From Salvelinus alpinus (Eukaryota; Chordata; Actinopteri; Salmoniformes; Salmonidae): a stretch of DNA of 64,000 nt. The notes under the pieces are model-generated. The model searched no databases and was not told the DNA's origin. It was given only the letters and a program-made list of their open reading frames with translations. The stretch is taken from NCBI RefSeq assembly GCF_045679555.1, contig NC_092091.1, positions 88,089,057 to 88,153,056 on the forward strand. Direction: 5' to 3'. Made by a program: the position numbers and the translations under genes. Below, one piece after another: positions 45,868-57,164 of the stretch (within the stretch, counting starts at the first letter, position 1; each line of letters begins with the position of its first letter).

Positions 45868-46765
45868 TGTTTATCACGAGTGGCGCAGCGGTCTGAGACA
45901 CTGCATCTCAGTGCTAGAGGCGTCACTACAGACACCCTGGTTCAAATCCAGGCTGTATCACAGCGGTCTGAGACACTGCATCTCAGTGAAAGAGGTGTCA
46001 CTACAGACACCCTGGTTCAAATCCAGGCTGTATCACAGCGGTCTGAGGCACTGCATCTTAGTGCTAGAGGCGTCACTACAGACACCCTGGTTCAAATCCA
46101 GGCTGTATCACAGCGGTCTGAGACACTGCGTCTCAGTGCTGGAGGCGTCACTACAGACACCCTGGTTCAAATCCAGGCTGTATCACAGCGGTCTGAGACA
46201 CTGCATCTTAGTGCTAGAGGCGTCACTACAGACACCCTGGTTCAAATCCAGGCTGTATCACAGCGGTCTGAGACACTGCATCTTAGTGTTAGAGGCGTCA
46301 CTACAGACACCCTGGTTCAAATCCAGACTGTATCACAGCGGTCTGAGACACTGCATCTCAGTGCTAGAGGTCGTCACTACAGACACCCTGGTTCAAATCC
46401 AGGCTGTATCACAGCGGTCTAAGACACTGCATCTCAGTGCTAGAGGTCGTCACTACAGACACCCTGGTTCAAATCCAGGCTGTATCACAGCGGTCTGAGA
46501 CACTGCATCTCAGTGAAAGAGGCGTCACTACAGACACCCTGGTTCAAATCCAGGCTGTATCACAGCGGTCTAAGACACTGCGTCTCAGTGCTAGAGGCGT
46601 CACTACAGACACCCTGGTTCAAATCCAGGCTGTATCACAGTCCCATAGGGAGGCGCACAATTGGCCCAGCGTCGTCCGGGTTTGGCCGGTGTAAACCGTC
46701 ATTGTAAATAAGAATTTGTTCTTAACGGACTTGCCTTGTTAAATAAAGTTTTTTTTAAACAATCC
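45868..46765 (+). mobile_element. tRNA-derived SINE with a tenfold-amplified head
   Basis: Starts with an A-box-like gagtggcgcagcggtctgag, then a unit of 74-76 bp repeated about ten times. It closes with the normal SINE body (cccatagggaggcgcacaat, tggcccagcgtcgtccgggt) and tail (aataagaatttgttcttaac ... ttaaataaag). Each repeat keeps the pol III B box ggttcaaatcc and cagcggtctgagacactgc. Long open frames across it are by-products. Confidence 0.85.
45880..46640 (+). repeat. 74-bp array of SINE tRNA-like head
   Basis: About ten copies of the unit cagcggtctgagacactgca, tctcagtgctagaggcgtca, ctacagacaccctggttcaa atccaggctgtatca. Copies 7 and 8 carry one extra base (ggtcgtc). The first copy alone keeps the full tggcgcagcgg A-box context. 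Confidence 0.95.
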
Positions 46766-47024
46766 CACCGCCTACAAGATTCTCAGTTTCCATTCTCTCA
46801 GTGATGTTTCACAGAATGGACACCATGTCCAGTGGTCTGACGAAGGAGTATCTCCAAAGCACCTATAAACTCAATCCCCTGTCTTTGTAGCCTACTATAA
46901 ATAAACCAGCGATCTGTTCTCCCATATAATACCAGACAATTTAAATGTCTATAGACCAAGAAATAAATATCAATATATAATATCAACAGTATATATCCTT
47001 ATCAAACCTGTTGCTGTATTTCAT
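46766..47024. other. AT-rich spacer
   Basis: No gene recognised. It ends with an isolated cctgttgctgt (about 47009), the core of the 17-bp array that begins 300 bp further on. Confidence 0.5.
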
Positions 47025-47215
47025 TAGTTAACTAGGCAAGTCAGTTAAGAACAAACTCTTATTTTCAATGACGGCCTAGGAACGGTGGGTTAACTGCCTT
47101 GGTCAGGGGCAGAACGACAGATTTTACCTCGTCAGCTCGGGGATTTGATCCAGCAACCTTCTGGTTACTGGCCCAACACTCTAACCCCTAGGCTACCAGG
47201 CTACCTGCCGCCCCC
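47025..47215 (-). mobile_element. complete tRNA-derived SINE
   Basis: Read on the minus strand: gggcggcaggtagcctggta, tagcctaggggttagagtgt (A box), gttgctggatcaaatccccg (B box), agctgacgaggtaaaatctg, tcgttctgcccctgac, and tail aagagtttgttcttaactga cttgcctagttaac. About 190 bp and unexpanded, it serves as the reference for the expanded element at 23320-24345. Confidence 0.85.
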
Positions 47216-47321
47216 GTATCATAGTGATTAAATATGAATACGATACAGATATACAGATTATACAAAACCAATTATGATAAATCAATAAATTAGTTGAATA
47301 GATGAATGAATTAACAACTAA

Positions 47322-48476
47322 CCTGTTGCTGTCTCCTACCTGTTGCTGTTTCCTACCTGTTGCTGCCTCCTACCTGTTGCTGTTTCCTACCTGTTGCTGT
47401 CTCCTACCTGTTGCTGTTTCCTACCTGTTGCTGCCTCCTACCTGTTGCTGTTTCCTACCTGTTGCTGTCCTACCTGTTACTGTCTCCTACCTGTTACTGT
47501 CTCCTACCTGTTGCTGTCTCCTACCTGTTACTGTCTCCTACCTGTTACTGTCTCCTACCTGTTACTGTCTCCTACCTGTTGCTGTTTCCTACCTGTTGCT
47601 GCCTCCTACCTGTTGCTGTTTCCTAACTGTTGCTGTCTCCTACCTGTTGCTGTTTCCTACCTGTTGCTGCCTCCTACCTGTTGCTGTTTCCTACCTGTTG
47701 CTGCCTCCTACCTGTTGCTGTCTCCTACCTGTTGCTGTCCTACCTGTTACTGTCTCCTACCTGTTGCTGTCTCCTACCTGTTGCTGTTTCCTACCTGTTG
47801 CTGCCTCCTACCTGTTGCTGTTTCCTAACTGTTGCTGTCTCCTACCTGTTGCTGTTTCCTACCTGTTGCTGCCTCCTACCTGTTGCTGTTTCCTACCTGT
47901 TGCTGCCTCCTACCTGTTGCTGTTTCCTACCTGTTGCTGTCCTACCTGTTACTGTCTCCTACCTGTTGCTGTCTCCTACCTGTTGCTGTTTCCTACCTGT
48001 TGCTGCCTCCTACCTGTTGCTGCCTCCTACCTGTTGCTGTTTCCTAACTGTTGCTGTCTCCTACCTGTTGCTGTTTCCTACCTGTTGCTGCCTCCTACCT
48101 GTTGCTGTTTCCTACCTGTTGCTGCCTCCTACCTGTTGCTGTTTCCTACCTGTTGCTGTCCTACCTGTTACTGTCTCCTACCTGTTGCTGTCTCCTACCT
48201 GTTGCTGTTTCCTACCTGTTGCTGCCTCCTACCTGTTGCTGTTTCCTACCTGTTGCTGTCTCCTACCTGTTGCTGTTTCCTACCTGTTGCTGTCTCCTAC
48301 CTGTTGCTGTTTCCTACCTGTTGCTGTCCTACCTGTTGCTGTCTCCTACCTGTTGCTGTCTCCTACCTGTTGCTGTGTCCTACCTGTTGCTGTCTCCTAC
48401 CTGTTGCTGTCTCCTACCTGTTGCTCTCTCCTACCTGTTGCTGTGTCCTTCCTGTTGCTGTTTCCTACCTGTGATA
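47322..48476 (-). repeat. 17-bp minisatellite
   Basis: About 68 copies of tacctgttgctgtctcc, with tttcc, cctcc and ttactg variants and occasional short units (ctgtcc). Higher-order pattern: the short unit recurs roughly every 190-220 bp (about 47465, 47738, 47937, 48158, 48327). Confidence 0.96.
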
Positions 48477-48839
48477 GTGCATGCTGTTCCTCTGTCTCAG
48501 TCCAACTGATCACCCCCAAGGGGCGACCCATTGGCCCCTTCTCTCTCATATAGCCTACTGCACACACACATTAACACACACACACACACTCTGCCGCATG
48601 ACTTGGCCTTTCCTCCCTGAGCCCCCCCACACACACACCTCACCTCGTGATTCAACCCAACCCAGCGGAGGCCAATCTGGGAGTTCACTCACGCACAAAA
48701 CGTGATCCTACTACCATGGAACCCACACACGCCCTGAGGAAATACCACAGGACAGCCATACCTTTATAAAGATGGTTTTATTGTGCACACGTCAAACAAC
48801 AAAATGGCCATCAGAAGGTAGTCGTGTGGTAATGAGGTA
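48477..48839 (-). promoter_or_regulatory. tyrp1: candidate tyrp1 promoter and non-coding exon 1
   Basis: On the - strand a TATA-like tttataaag lies at 48763-48771, and a good donor (TTTTGTGC|GTGAGT, last exon base 48693) lies about 75 bp downstream. This would give a non-coding first exon of about 50 bp starting near 48740, consistent with the acceptor just before the tyrp1 ATG. I found no clear MITF M-box (tcatgtg) just upstream. Low-complexity CA and C runs occur at 48560-48640. This is a suggestion only. Confidence 0.25.
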
Positions 48840-49492
48840 TTTGATCAGGATCCTCATTATCTGTTTCTAAAGCAGCAGCTACTCTTCCTGGGGTTTATTA
48901 GGATCATTATCTGTTTCTATAGCAGCAGCTACCCTTCCTGGGGTTTATTAGGATCATTATCTGTTTCTATAGCAGCAGCTACTCTTCCTGGGGTTTATTA
49001 GGATCATTATCTGTTTCTATAGCAGCAGCTACTCTTCCTGGGGTTTATTAGGATCATTATCTGTTTCTATAGCAGCAGCTACTCTTCCTGGGGTTTATTA
49101 GGATCATTATCTGTTTCTAAAGCAGCAGCTACTCTTCCTGGGGTTCCACACAAGACATGAAACATGACATAATACAGAACATTCATAGACAAGAACAGCT
49201 GAAGGACAGAAATACATCAATTTTTTAAAATAAATTAAAAAAGGCACATGTAGCCTACATATCAATGCATACACACAAACTATCTATGTCCAATAGGGGA
49301 GAGGCGTTGTCCCGTGAGGTGTCGCTTGATCTGTTTCTTGAAACCAGGTTTGATGTTTATCTGAGCAATATGAGATGGAAGGAAGTTCCATGCAGTAATG
49401 TCTCTACATAATACTGTACGCTTTCTTCAATTTGTTCTGGATTTGGGGACTGTGAAAAGACCCCTGGTGGCATGTCTGGTGGGGGATAAGTG
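48840..49492 (-). mobile_element. dispersed repeat with internal 50-bp array
   Basis: Contains ccttcctggggtttattagg and gacatgaaacatgacataat acagaac, then gaaaccaggtttgatg and aggaagttccatgcagtaat, which I recognise as a common salmonid dispersed element of unknown class. Its first part is expanded into about six copies of a 50-bp unit (ggatcattatctgtttctat agcagcagctactcttcctg gggtttatta) at 48850-49145. Confidence 0.7.
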
Positions 49493-51022
49493 TGTGTTCA
49501 TCACCAGAACAACAAAATGGCGATCAGAAGGTTGTAGTTCATCACCAGAACAACAAAATGGTGATCAGAAGGTTGTAGTTCATCACTAGAACAACAAAAT
49601 GGAGACCAGAAGGTTGTAGTTCATCACCAGAACAACAAAATGGTGATCAGAAGGTTATAGTTCATCACTAGAACAACAAAATGGAGACCAGAAGGTTGTA
49701 GTTCATCACCAGAACAACAAAATGGAGACCAGAACGTTATAGTTCATCACTAGAACAACAAAATGGCGACCAGAAGGTTATAGTTCATCACCAGAACAAC
49801 AAAATGGTGATCAGAAGGTTGTAGTTCATCACCAGAACAACAAAATGGCGACCAGAAGGTTGTAGTTCATCACCAGAACAACAAAATGGAGATCAGAAGG
49901 TTGTAGTTCATCACCAGAACAACAAAATGGCGACAAGAAGGTTGTAGTTCATCACCAGAACAACAAAATGGAGACCAGAAGGTTATAGTTCATCACCAGA
50001 ACAACAAAATGGTGATCAGAAGGTTATAGTTCATCACTAGAACAACAAAATGGAGACCAGAAGGTTGTAGTTCATCACTAGAACAACAAAATGGAGACCA
50101 GAAGGTTGTAGTTCATCACTAGAACAACAAAGTGGAGACCAGAAGGTTGTAGTTCATCACCAGAACAACAAAATGGAGACCAGAAGGTTGTAGTTCATCA
50201 CCAGAACAACAAAATGGAGACCAGAAGGTTGTAGTTCATCACCAGAACAACAAAATGGAGACCAGAAGGTTGTAGTTCATCACCAGAACAACAAAATGGA
50301 GATCAGAAGGTTATAGTTCATCACCAGAACAACAAAATGGAGACCAGAAGGTTGTAGTTCATCACCAGAACAACAAAATGGCGACAAGAAGGTTGTAGTT
50401 CATCACCAGAACAACAAAATGGAGACCAGAAGGTTATAGTTCATCACCAGAACAACAAAATGGTGATCAGAAGGTTATAGTTCATCACTAGAACAACAAA
50501 ATGGAGACCAGAAGGTTGTAGTTCATCACCAGAACAACAAAATGGAGACCAGAAGGTTGTAGTTCATCACCAGAACAACAAAATGGAGGCCAGAAGGTTG
50601 TAGTTCATCACCAGAACAACAAAATGGAGACCAGAAGGTTGTAGTTCATCACTAGAACAACAAAATGGAGACCAGAAGGTTGTAGTTCATCACCAGAACA
50701 ACAAAATGGCAACAAGAAGGTTGTAGTTCATCACCAGAACAACAAAATGGAGACCAGAAGGTTATAGTTCATCACCAGAACAACAAAATGGCGATCAGAA
50801 GGTTGTAGTTCATCACCAGAACAACAAAATGGAGACCAGAAGGTTCTAGTTCATCACCAGAACAACAAAATGGAGACCAGAAGGTTGTAGTTCATCACCA
50901 GAACAACAAAATGGAGACCAGAAGGTTGTAGTTCATCACCAGAACAACAAAATGGAGACCAGAAGGTTGTAGTTCATCACTAGAACAACAAAATGGCGAC
51001 CAGAAGGTTGTAGTTCATCACA
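49493..51022 (-). repeat. 41-bp minisatellite
   Basis: About 37 copies of agttcatcaccagaacaaca aaatggagaccagaaggttgt with gatcag, gcgac and ctagaac variants. A single diverged copy (caacaaaatggccatcagaaggt) lies at 48798-48821, next to the candidate tyrp1 promoter and on the other side of the dispersed element. Confidence 0.96.
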
Positions 51023-51106
51023 ACAATGGTTAAATTGCATTTCAAAACAATGTATTCATTTATTCTGTATAGAATGATCAAGTTAGCCAGGTATGTTCTT
51101 ACATGG

Positions 51107-54100
51107 CATTTGTAATTACAGTAGTAACAGTAGAGGTGATGGTATGCAGGACAGGGCTGATTACAGTAGTAACAGGGTTGAGGTGATACGTATGCAGGAC
51201 AGGGCTGATTACAGTAGTAACAGTAGAGGTGATGGTATGCAGGACAGGGCAGATTACAGTAGTAACAGGTGATAGGTATTCAGGATAGGGCTGAATACAG
51301 TAGTAACAGTAGATGTGATGGTATGCAGGACAGGGCTGATTACAGTAGTAACAGTAGAGGTGATGGTATGTAGGACAGGGCTGATTACAGTAGTAACAGG
51401 GTTGAGGTGATACGTATGCAGGACAGGGCTGATTACAGTAGTAACAGTAGAGGTGATGGTATGCAGGACAGGGCAGATTACAGTAGTAACAGGTGATAGG
51501 TATTCAGGACAGGGCTGATTACAGTAGTAACAGTAGATGTGATGGTATGCAGGACAGGGCTGATTACAGTAGTAACAGTAGAGGTGATGGTATGTAGGAC
51601 AGGGCTGATACAGTAGTAACAGTAGATGTGATGGTATGCAGGACAGGGCTGATTACAGTAGTAACAGTAGAGGTGATGGTATGCAGGACAGGGCTGATTA
51701 CAGTAGTAACAGTAGAGGTGATGGTATGTAGGACAGGGCTGATTACAGTAGTAACAGGGTTGAGGTGATACGTATGCAGGACAGAGCTGATTACAGTAGT
51801 AACAGTAGATGTGATGGTATGCAGGACAGGGCTGATTACAGTAGTAACAGTAGAGGTGATGGTATGTAGGACAGGGCTGGTTACAGTAGTAACAGTAGAG
51901 GTGATGGTATGCAGGACAGGGCTGATTACAGTAGTAACAGTAGAGGTGATGGTATGCAGGACAGAGCTGATTACAGTAGTAACAGTAGAGGTGATGGTAT
52001 GCAGGACAGGGCTTATTACAGTAGTAACAGTAGGATGGGTATGCAGGACAGGGCTGATTACAGTAGTAACAGTAGAGGTGATGGTATGCAGGACAGGGCT
52101 GATTACAGTAGTAACAGTAGAGGTGATGGTATGTAGGACAGGGCTGGTTACAGTAGTAACAGTAGAGGTGATGGTATGCAGGACAGGGCTGATTACAGTA
52201 GTAACAGTAGAGGTGATGGTATGCAGGACAGAGCTGATTACAGTAGTAACAGTAGAGGTGATGGTATGCAGGACAGGGCTTATTACAGTAGTAACAGTAG
52301 GATGGGTATGCAGGACAGGGCTGTTTACAGTAGTAACAGTAGAGGTGATGGTATGCAGGACAGGGCTGATTACAGTAGTAACAGTAGAGATGATGGTATG
52401 TAGGACAGGGCTGATTACAGTAGTAACAGTAGAGGTGATGGTATGCAGGACAGGGCTGGTTACAGTAGTAACAGTGTAGGTGATGGTATGTAAGACAGGG
52501 CTGATTACAGTAGTAACAGTAGAGGTGATGGTATGCAGGACAGGGCTGATTACAGTAGTAACAGCAGAGGTGATGGTATGTAGGACAGAGCTGATTACAG
52601 TAGTAACCGTAGAGGTGATGGTATGCAGGACGGGCTGATTACAGTAGTAACAGTAGAGGTGATGGTATGTAGGACAGGGCTGATTACAGTAGTAACAGTA
52701 GAGGTGATGGTATGCAGGACAGGGCTGATTACAGTTGTAACAGTATAGGTGATGGTATGCAGGACAGGGGTGATTACAGTAGTAACAGTAGAGGTGATGG
52801 TATGCAGGACAGGGCTTATTACAGTAGTAACAGTAGGATGGGTATGCAGGACAGGGCTGATTACAGTAGTAACAGTAGAGGTGATGGTATGCAGGACAGG
52901 GCTGATTACAGTAGTAACAGTAGAGATGATGGTATGTAGGACAGGGCTGATTACAGTAGTAACAGTAGAGGTGATGGTATGCAGGACAGGGCTGGTTACA
53001 GTAGTAACAGTGTAGGTGATGGTATGTAAGACAGGGCTGATTACAGTAGTAACAGTAGAGGTGATGGTATGCAGGACAGGGCTGATTACAGTAGTAACAG
53101 CAGAGGTGATGGTATGTAGGACAGAGCTGATTACAGTAGTAACCGTAGAGGTGATGGTATGCAGGACGGGGCTGATTACAGTAGTAACAGTAGAGGTGAT
53201 GGTATGTAGGACAGGGCTGATTACAGTAGTAACAGTAGAGGTGATGGTATGCAGGACAGGGCTGATTACAGTTGTAACAGTATAGGTGATGGTATGCAGG
53301 ACAGGGGTGATTACAGTAGTAACAGTAGAGGTGATGTTATGCAGGACAGGGCTGATTACAGTAGTAACAGTAGACGTGATGGTATGCAGGACAGGGCTGA
53401 TTACAGTAGTAACAGTAGAGGTGATGGTATGCAGGACAGGGCTGATTACAGTAGTAACAGTAGAGGTGATGGTATGCAGGACAGGGCTGATTACAGTAGT
53501 AACAGTAGAGGTGATGGTATGTAGGACAGGGCTGATTACAGTAGTAACAGGGTTGAGGTGATACGTATGCAGGACAGGGCTGATTACAGTAGTAACAGTA
53601 GAGGTGATGGTATGTAGGACAGGGCTGGTTACAGTAGTAACAGTAGAGGTGATGGTATGCAGGACAGGGCTGATTACAGTAGTAACAGTAGAGGTGATGG
53701 TATACAGGACAGAGCTGATTACAGTAGTAACAGTAGAGGTGATGGTATGCAGGACAGGGCTTATTACAGTAGTAACAGTAGGATGGGTATGCAGGACAGG
53801 GCTGATTACAGTAGTAACAGTAGAGGTGATGGTATGCAGGACAGGGCTGATTACAGTAGTAACAGTAGAGGTGATGGTATGTAGGACAGGGCTGATTACA
53901 GTAGTAACAGTAGAGGTGATGGTATGCAGGACAGGGCTGGTTACAGTAGTAACAGTAGAGGTGATGGTATGTAGGACAGGGCTGATTACAGTAGTAACTG
54001 GGTTGAGGTGATACGTATGCAGGACAGGGCTGATTACAGTAGTAACAGTAGATGTGGTGGTATGCAGGACAGGGCTGATTACAGTAGTAACAGTAGAGGT

Positions 54101-56868
54101 GATGGTATGTAGGACAGGGCTGGTTACAGTAGTAACAGTAGAGGTGATGGTATGCAGGACAGGGCTGATTACAGTAGTAACAGTAGAGGTGATGGTATAC
54201 AGGACAGAGCTGATTACAGTAGTAACAGTAGAGGTGATGGTATGCAGGACAGGGCTTATTACAGTAGTAACAGTAGGATGGGTATGCAGGACAGGGCTGA
54301 TTACAGTAGTAACAGTAGATGTGATGGTATGCAGGACAGGGCTGATTACAGTAGTAACAGTAGAGGTGATGGTCTCTAGGACAGGGCTGATTACAGTAGT
54401 AACAGTAGAGGTGATGGTATGCAGGACAGGGCTGGTTACAGTAGTAACAGTAGAGGTGATGGTATGCAGGACAGGGCTGATTACAGTAGTAACAGTAGAG
54501 GTGATGGTATGTAGGACAGGGCTGATTACAGTAGTAACAGTAGAGGTGATGGTATGCAGGACAGGGCTGGTTACAGTAGTAACAGTAGAGGTGATGGTAT
54601 GTAGGACAGGGCTGATTACAGTAGTAACAGTAGAGGTGATGGTATGCAGGACAGGGCTGATTACAGTAGTAACAGTAGAGGTGATGGTATGTAGGACAGG
54701 GCTGATTACAGTAGTAACAGGGTTGAGGTGATACGTATGCAGGACAGGGTTGATTACAGTAGTAACAGTAGATGTGATGGTATGCAGGACAGGGCTGATT
54801 ACAGTAGTAACAGTAGAGGTGATGGTATGTAGGACAGGGCTGGTTACAGTAGTAACAGTAGAGGTGATGGTATGCACGACAGGGCTGATTACAGTAGTAA
54901 CAGTAGAGGTGATGGTATACAGGACAGAGCTGATTACAGTAGTAACAGTAGAGGTGATGGTATGCAGGACAGGGCTGATTACAGTAGTAACAGTAGGATG
55001 GGTATGCAGGACAGGGCTGATTACAGTAGTAACAGTAGAGGTGATGGTATGCAGGACAGGGCTGATTACAGTAGTAACAGTAGAGGTGATGGTATGTAGG
55101 ACAGGGCTGATTACAGTAGTAACAGTAGAGGTGATGGTATGCAGGACAGGGCTGGTTACAGTAGTAACAGTAGAGGTGATGGTATGTAGGACAGGGCGGA
55201 TTACAGTAGTAACTGGGTTGAGGTGATACGTATGCAGGACAGGGCTGATTACAGTAGTAACAGTAGATGTGGTGGTATGTAGGACAGGGCTGATTACAGT
55301 AGTAACAGTAGAGGTGATGGTATGCAGGACAGGGCTGGTTACAGTAGTAACAGTAGAGGTGATGGTATGCAGGACAGGGCTGATTACAGTAGTAACAGTA
55401 GAGGTGATGGTATGCAGGACAGGGCTGATTACAGTAGTAACAGTAGAGGTGATGGTATGTAGGACAGGGCTGATTACAGTAGTAACAGTAGAGGTGATGG
55501 TATGCAGGACAGAGCTGATTACAGTAGTAACAGTAGATGTGATGGTATGCAGGACAGGGCTGATTACAGTAGTAACAGTAGAGGTGATGGTATGTAGGAC
55601 AGGGCTGATTACAGTAGTAACAGTAGAGGTGATGGTATGCAGGACAGGGCTGGTTACAGTAGTAACAGTAGAGGTGATGGTATGTAGGACAGGGCTGATT
55701 ACAGTAGTAACTGGGTTGAGGTGATACGTATGCAGGACAGGGCTGATTACAGTAGTAACAGTAGATGTGGTGGTATGCAGGACAGGGCTGATTACAGTAG
55801 TAACAGTAGAGGTGATGGTATGTAGGACAGGGCTGGTTACAGTAGTAACAGTAGAGGTGATGGTATGCAGGACAGGGCTGATTACAGTAGTAACAGTAGA
55901 GGTGATGGTATACAGGACAGAGCTGATTACAGTAGTAACAGTAGAGGTGATGGTATGCAGGACAGGGCTTATTACAGTAGTAACAGTAGGATGGGTATGC
56001 AGGACAGGGCTGATTACAGTAGTAACAGTAGAGGTGATGGTATGCAGGACAGGGCTGATTACAGTAGTAACAGTAGAGGTGATGGTATGTAGGACAGGGC
56101 TGATTACAGTAGTAACAGTAGAGGTGATGGTATGCAGGACAGGGCTGGTTACAGTAGTAACAGTAGAGGTGATGGTATGCAGGACAGGGCTGATTACAGT
56201 AGTAACAGTAGATGTGATGGTATGTAGGACAGGGCTGATTACAGTAGTAACAGTAGAGGTGATGGTATGCAGGACAGGGCTGGTTACAGTAGTAACAGTA
56301 GAGGTGATGGTATGCAGGACAGGGCTGATTACAGTAGTAACAGTAGAGGTGATGGTATGCAGGACAGGGCTGATTACAGTAGTAACAGTAGAGGTGATGG
56401 TATGTAGGACAGGGCTGATTACAGTAGTAACAGGACTGAGGTGATACGTATGCAGGACAGGGGTGATTACAGTAGTAACAGTAGATGTGATGGTATGCAG
56501 GACAGGGCTGATTACAGTAGTAACAGTAGAGGTGATGGTATGTAGGACAGGGCTGGTTACAGTAGTAACAGTAGAGGTGATGGTATGCACGACAGGGCTG
56601 ATTACAGTAGTAACAGTAGAGGTGATGGTATACAGGACAGAGCTGATTACAGTAGTAACAGTAGAGGTGATGGTATGTAGGACAGGGCTGATTACAGTAG
56701 TAACAGTAGAGGTGATGGTATGCAGGACAGGGCTGATTACAGTAGTAACAGTAGAGGTGATGGTATGTAGGACAGGTCTGATTACAGTAGTAACAGTAGA
56801 GGTGATGGTATGCAGGACAGAGCTGATTACAGTAGTAACAGTAGAGGTGATGGTATGCAGGACAGGTG
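51107..56868 (+). repeat. 45-bp minisatellite with higher-order repeats
   Basis: About 128 copies of acagtagtaacagtagaggt gatggtatgcaggacagggc tgatt. A marker variant (gttgaggtgatacgtatgc) occurs at about 51175, 51401, 51758, 53550, 54001, 54720, 55207 and 55718, and another (cagtaggatgggtatgc) at about 52029, 52294, 52832, 53785, 54282, 54992 and 55988. Intervals such as 54001-54720 and 55718-56430 are about 715 bp and share variant order. Since 45 = 3 x 15, frames over 1000 codons long exist on the minus strand, but they are 15-residue repeats without any gene signal. Confidence 0.97.
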
Positions 56869-57164
56869 TCATCAAACATTCTGTCTCGAGGGCCACATCA
56901 GGATGTAATTAATTAGCGGTGGTTTATTGTGATTTCTACATATCTGGTTGTTGACGTTCCGGTGTATCCCGAATAGTTATTTTATTTTCACAGTGAGCTG
57001 CAGTTACTCAGCCGTATGTTGCCCACCAATAGGCTGGGTGGTGGGTGATATAGTAAGGCTCTGTCCCAAAGGGTAGCCTGTTCCCTATATACTCTAGTGA
57101 ACTACTTTTGACCAGAGCCCTATTGGCCTATATAGGGAACAGGGTTCCATTTGAGACACATTTA
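56869..57164. other. spacer with dispersed salmonid-type repeat
   Basis: 57050-57160 contains tagcctgttccctatatact, ttttgaccagagccctattg and ggttccatttgagaca, a member of the same dispersed family as the 37-bp array in tyrp1. No gene seen. Confidence 0.6.

Noticed and set aside
45880-46640. Cluster of tRNA genes
   Set aside because: B boxes are present, but the modules do not fold as a tRNA and the whole carries a SINE body and tail, so it is an amplified SINE head.
48680-48800. MITF M-box in the tyrp1 upstream region
   Set aside because: Only partial matches (gtcatgcgg, gacgtgtgc) were found; none carries the tcatgtg core.
52595-56896. 1433-codon and 1180-codon minus-strand frames of 15-residue repeats
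   Set aside because: The unit is 45 bp (3 x 15), so frames stay open automatically. Variants are nucleotide-level and do not favour synonymous changes.
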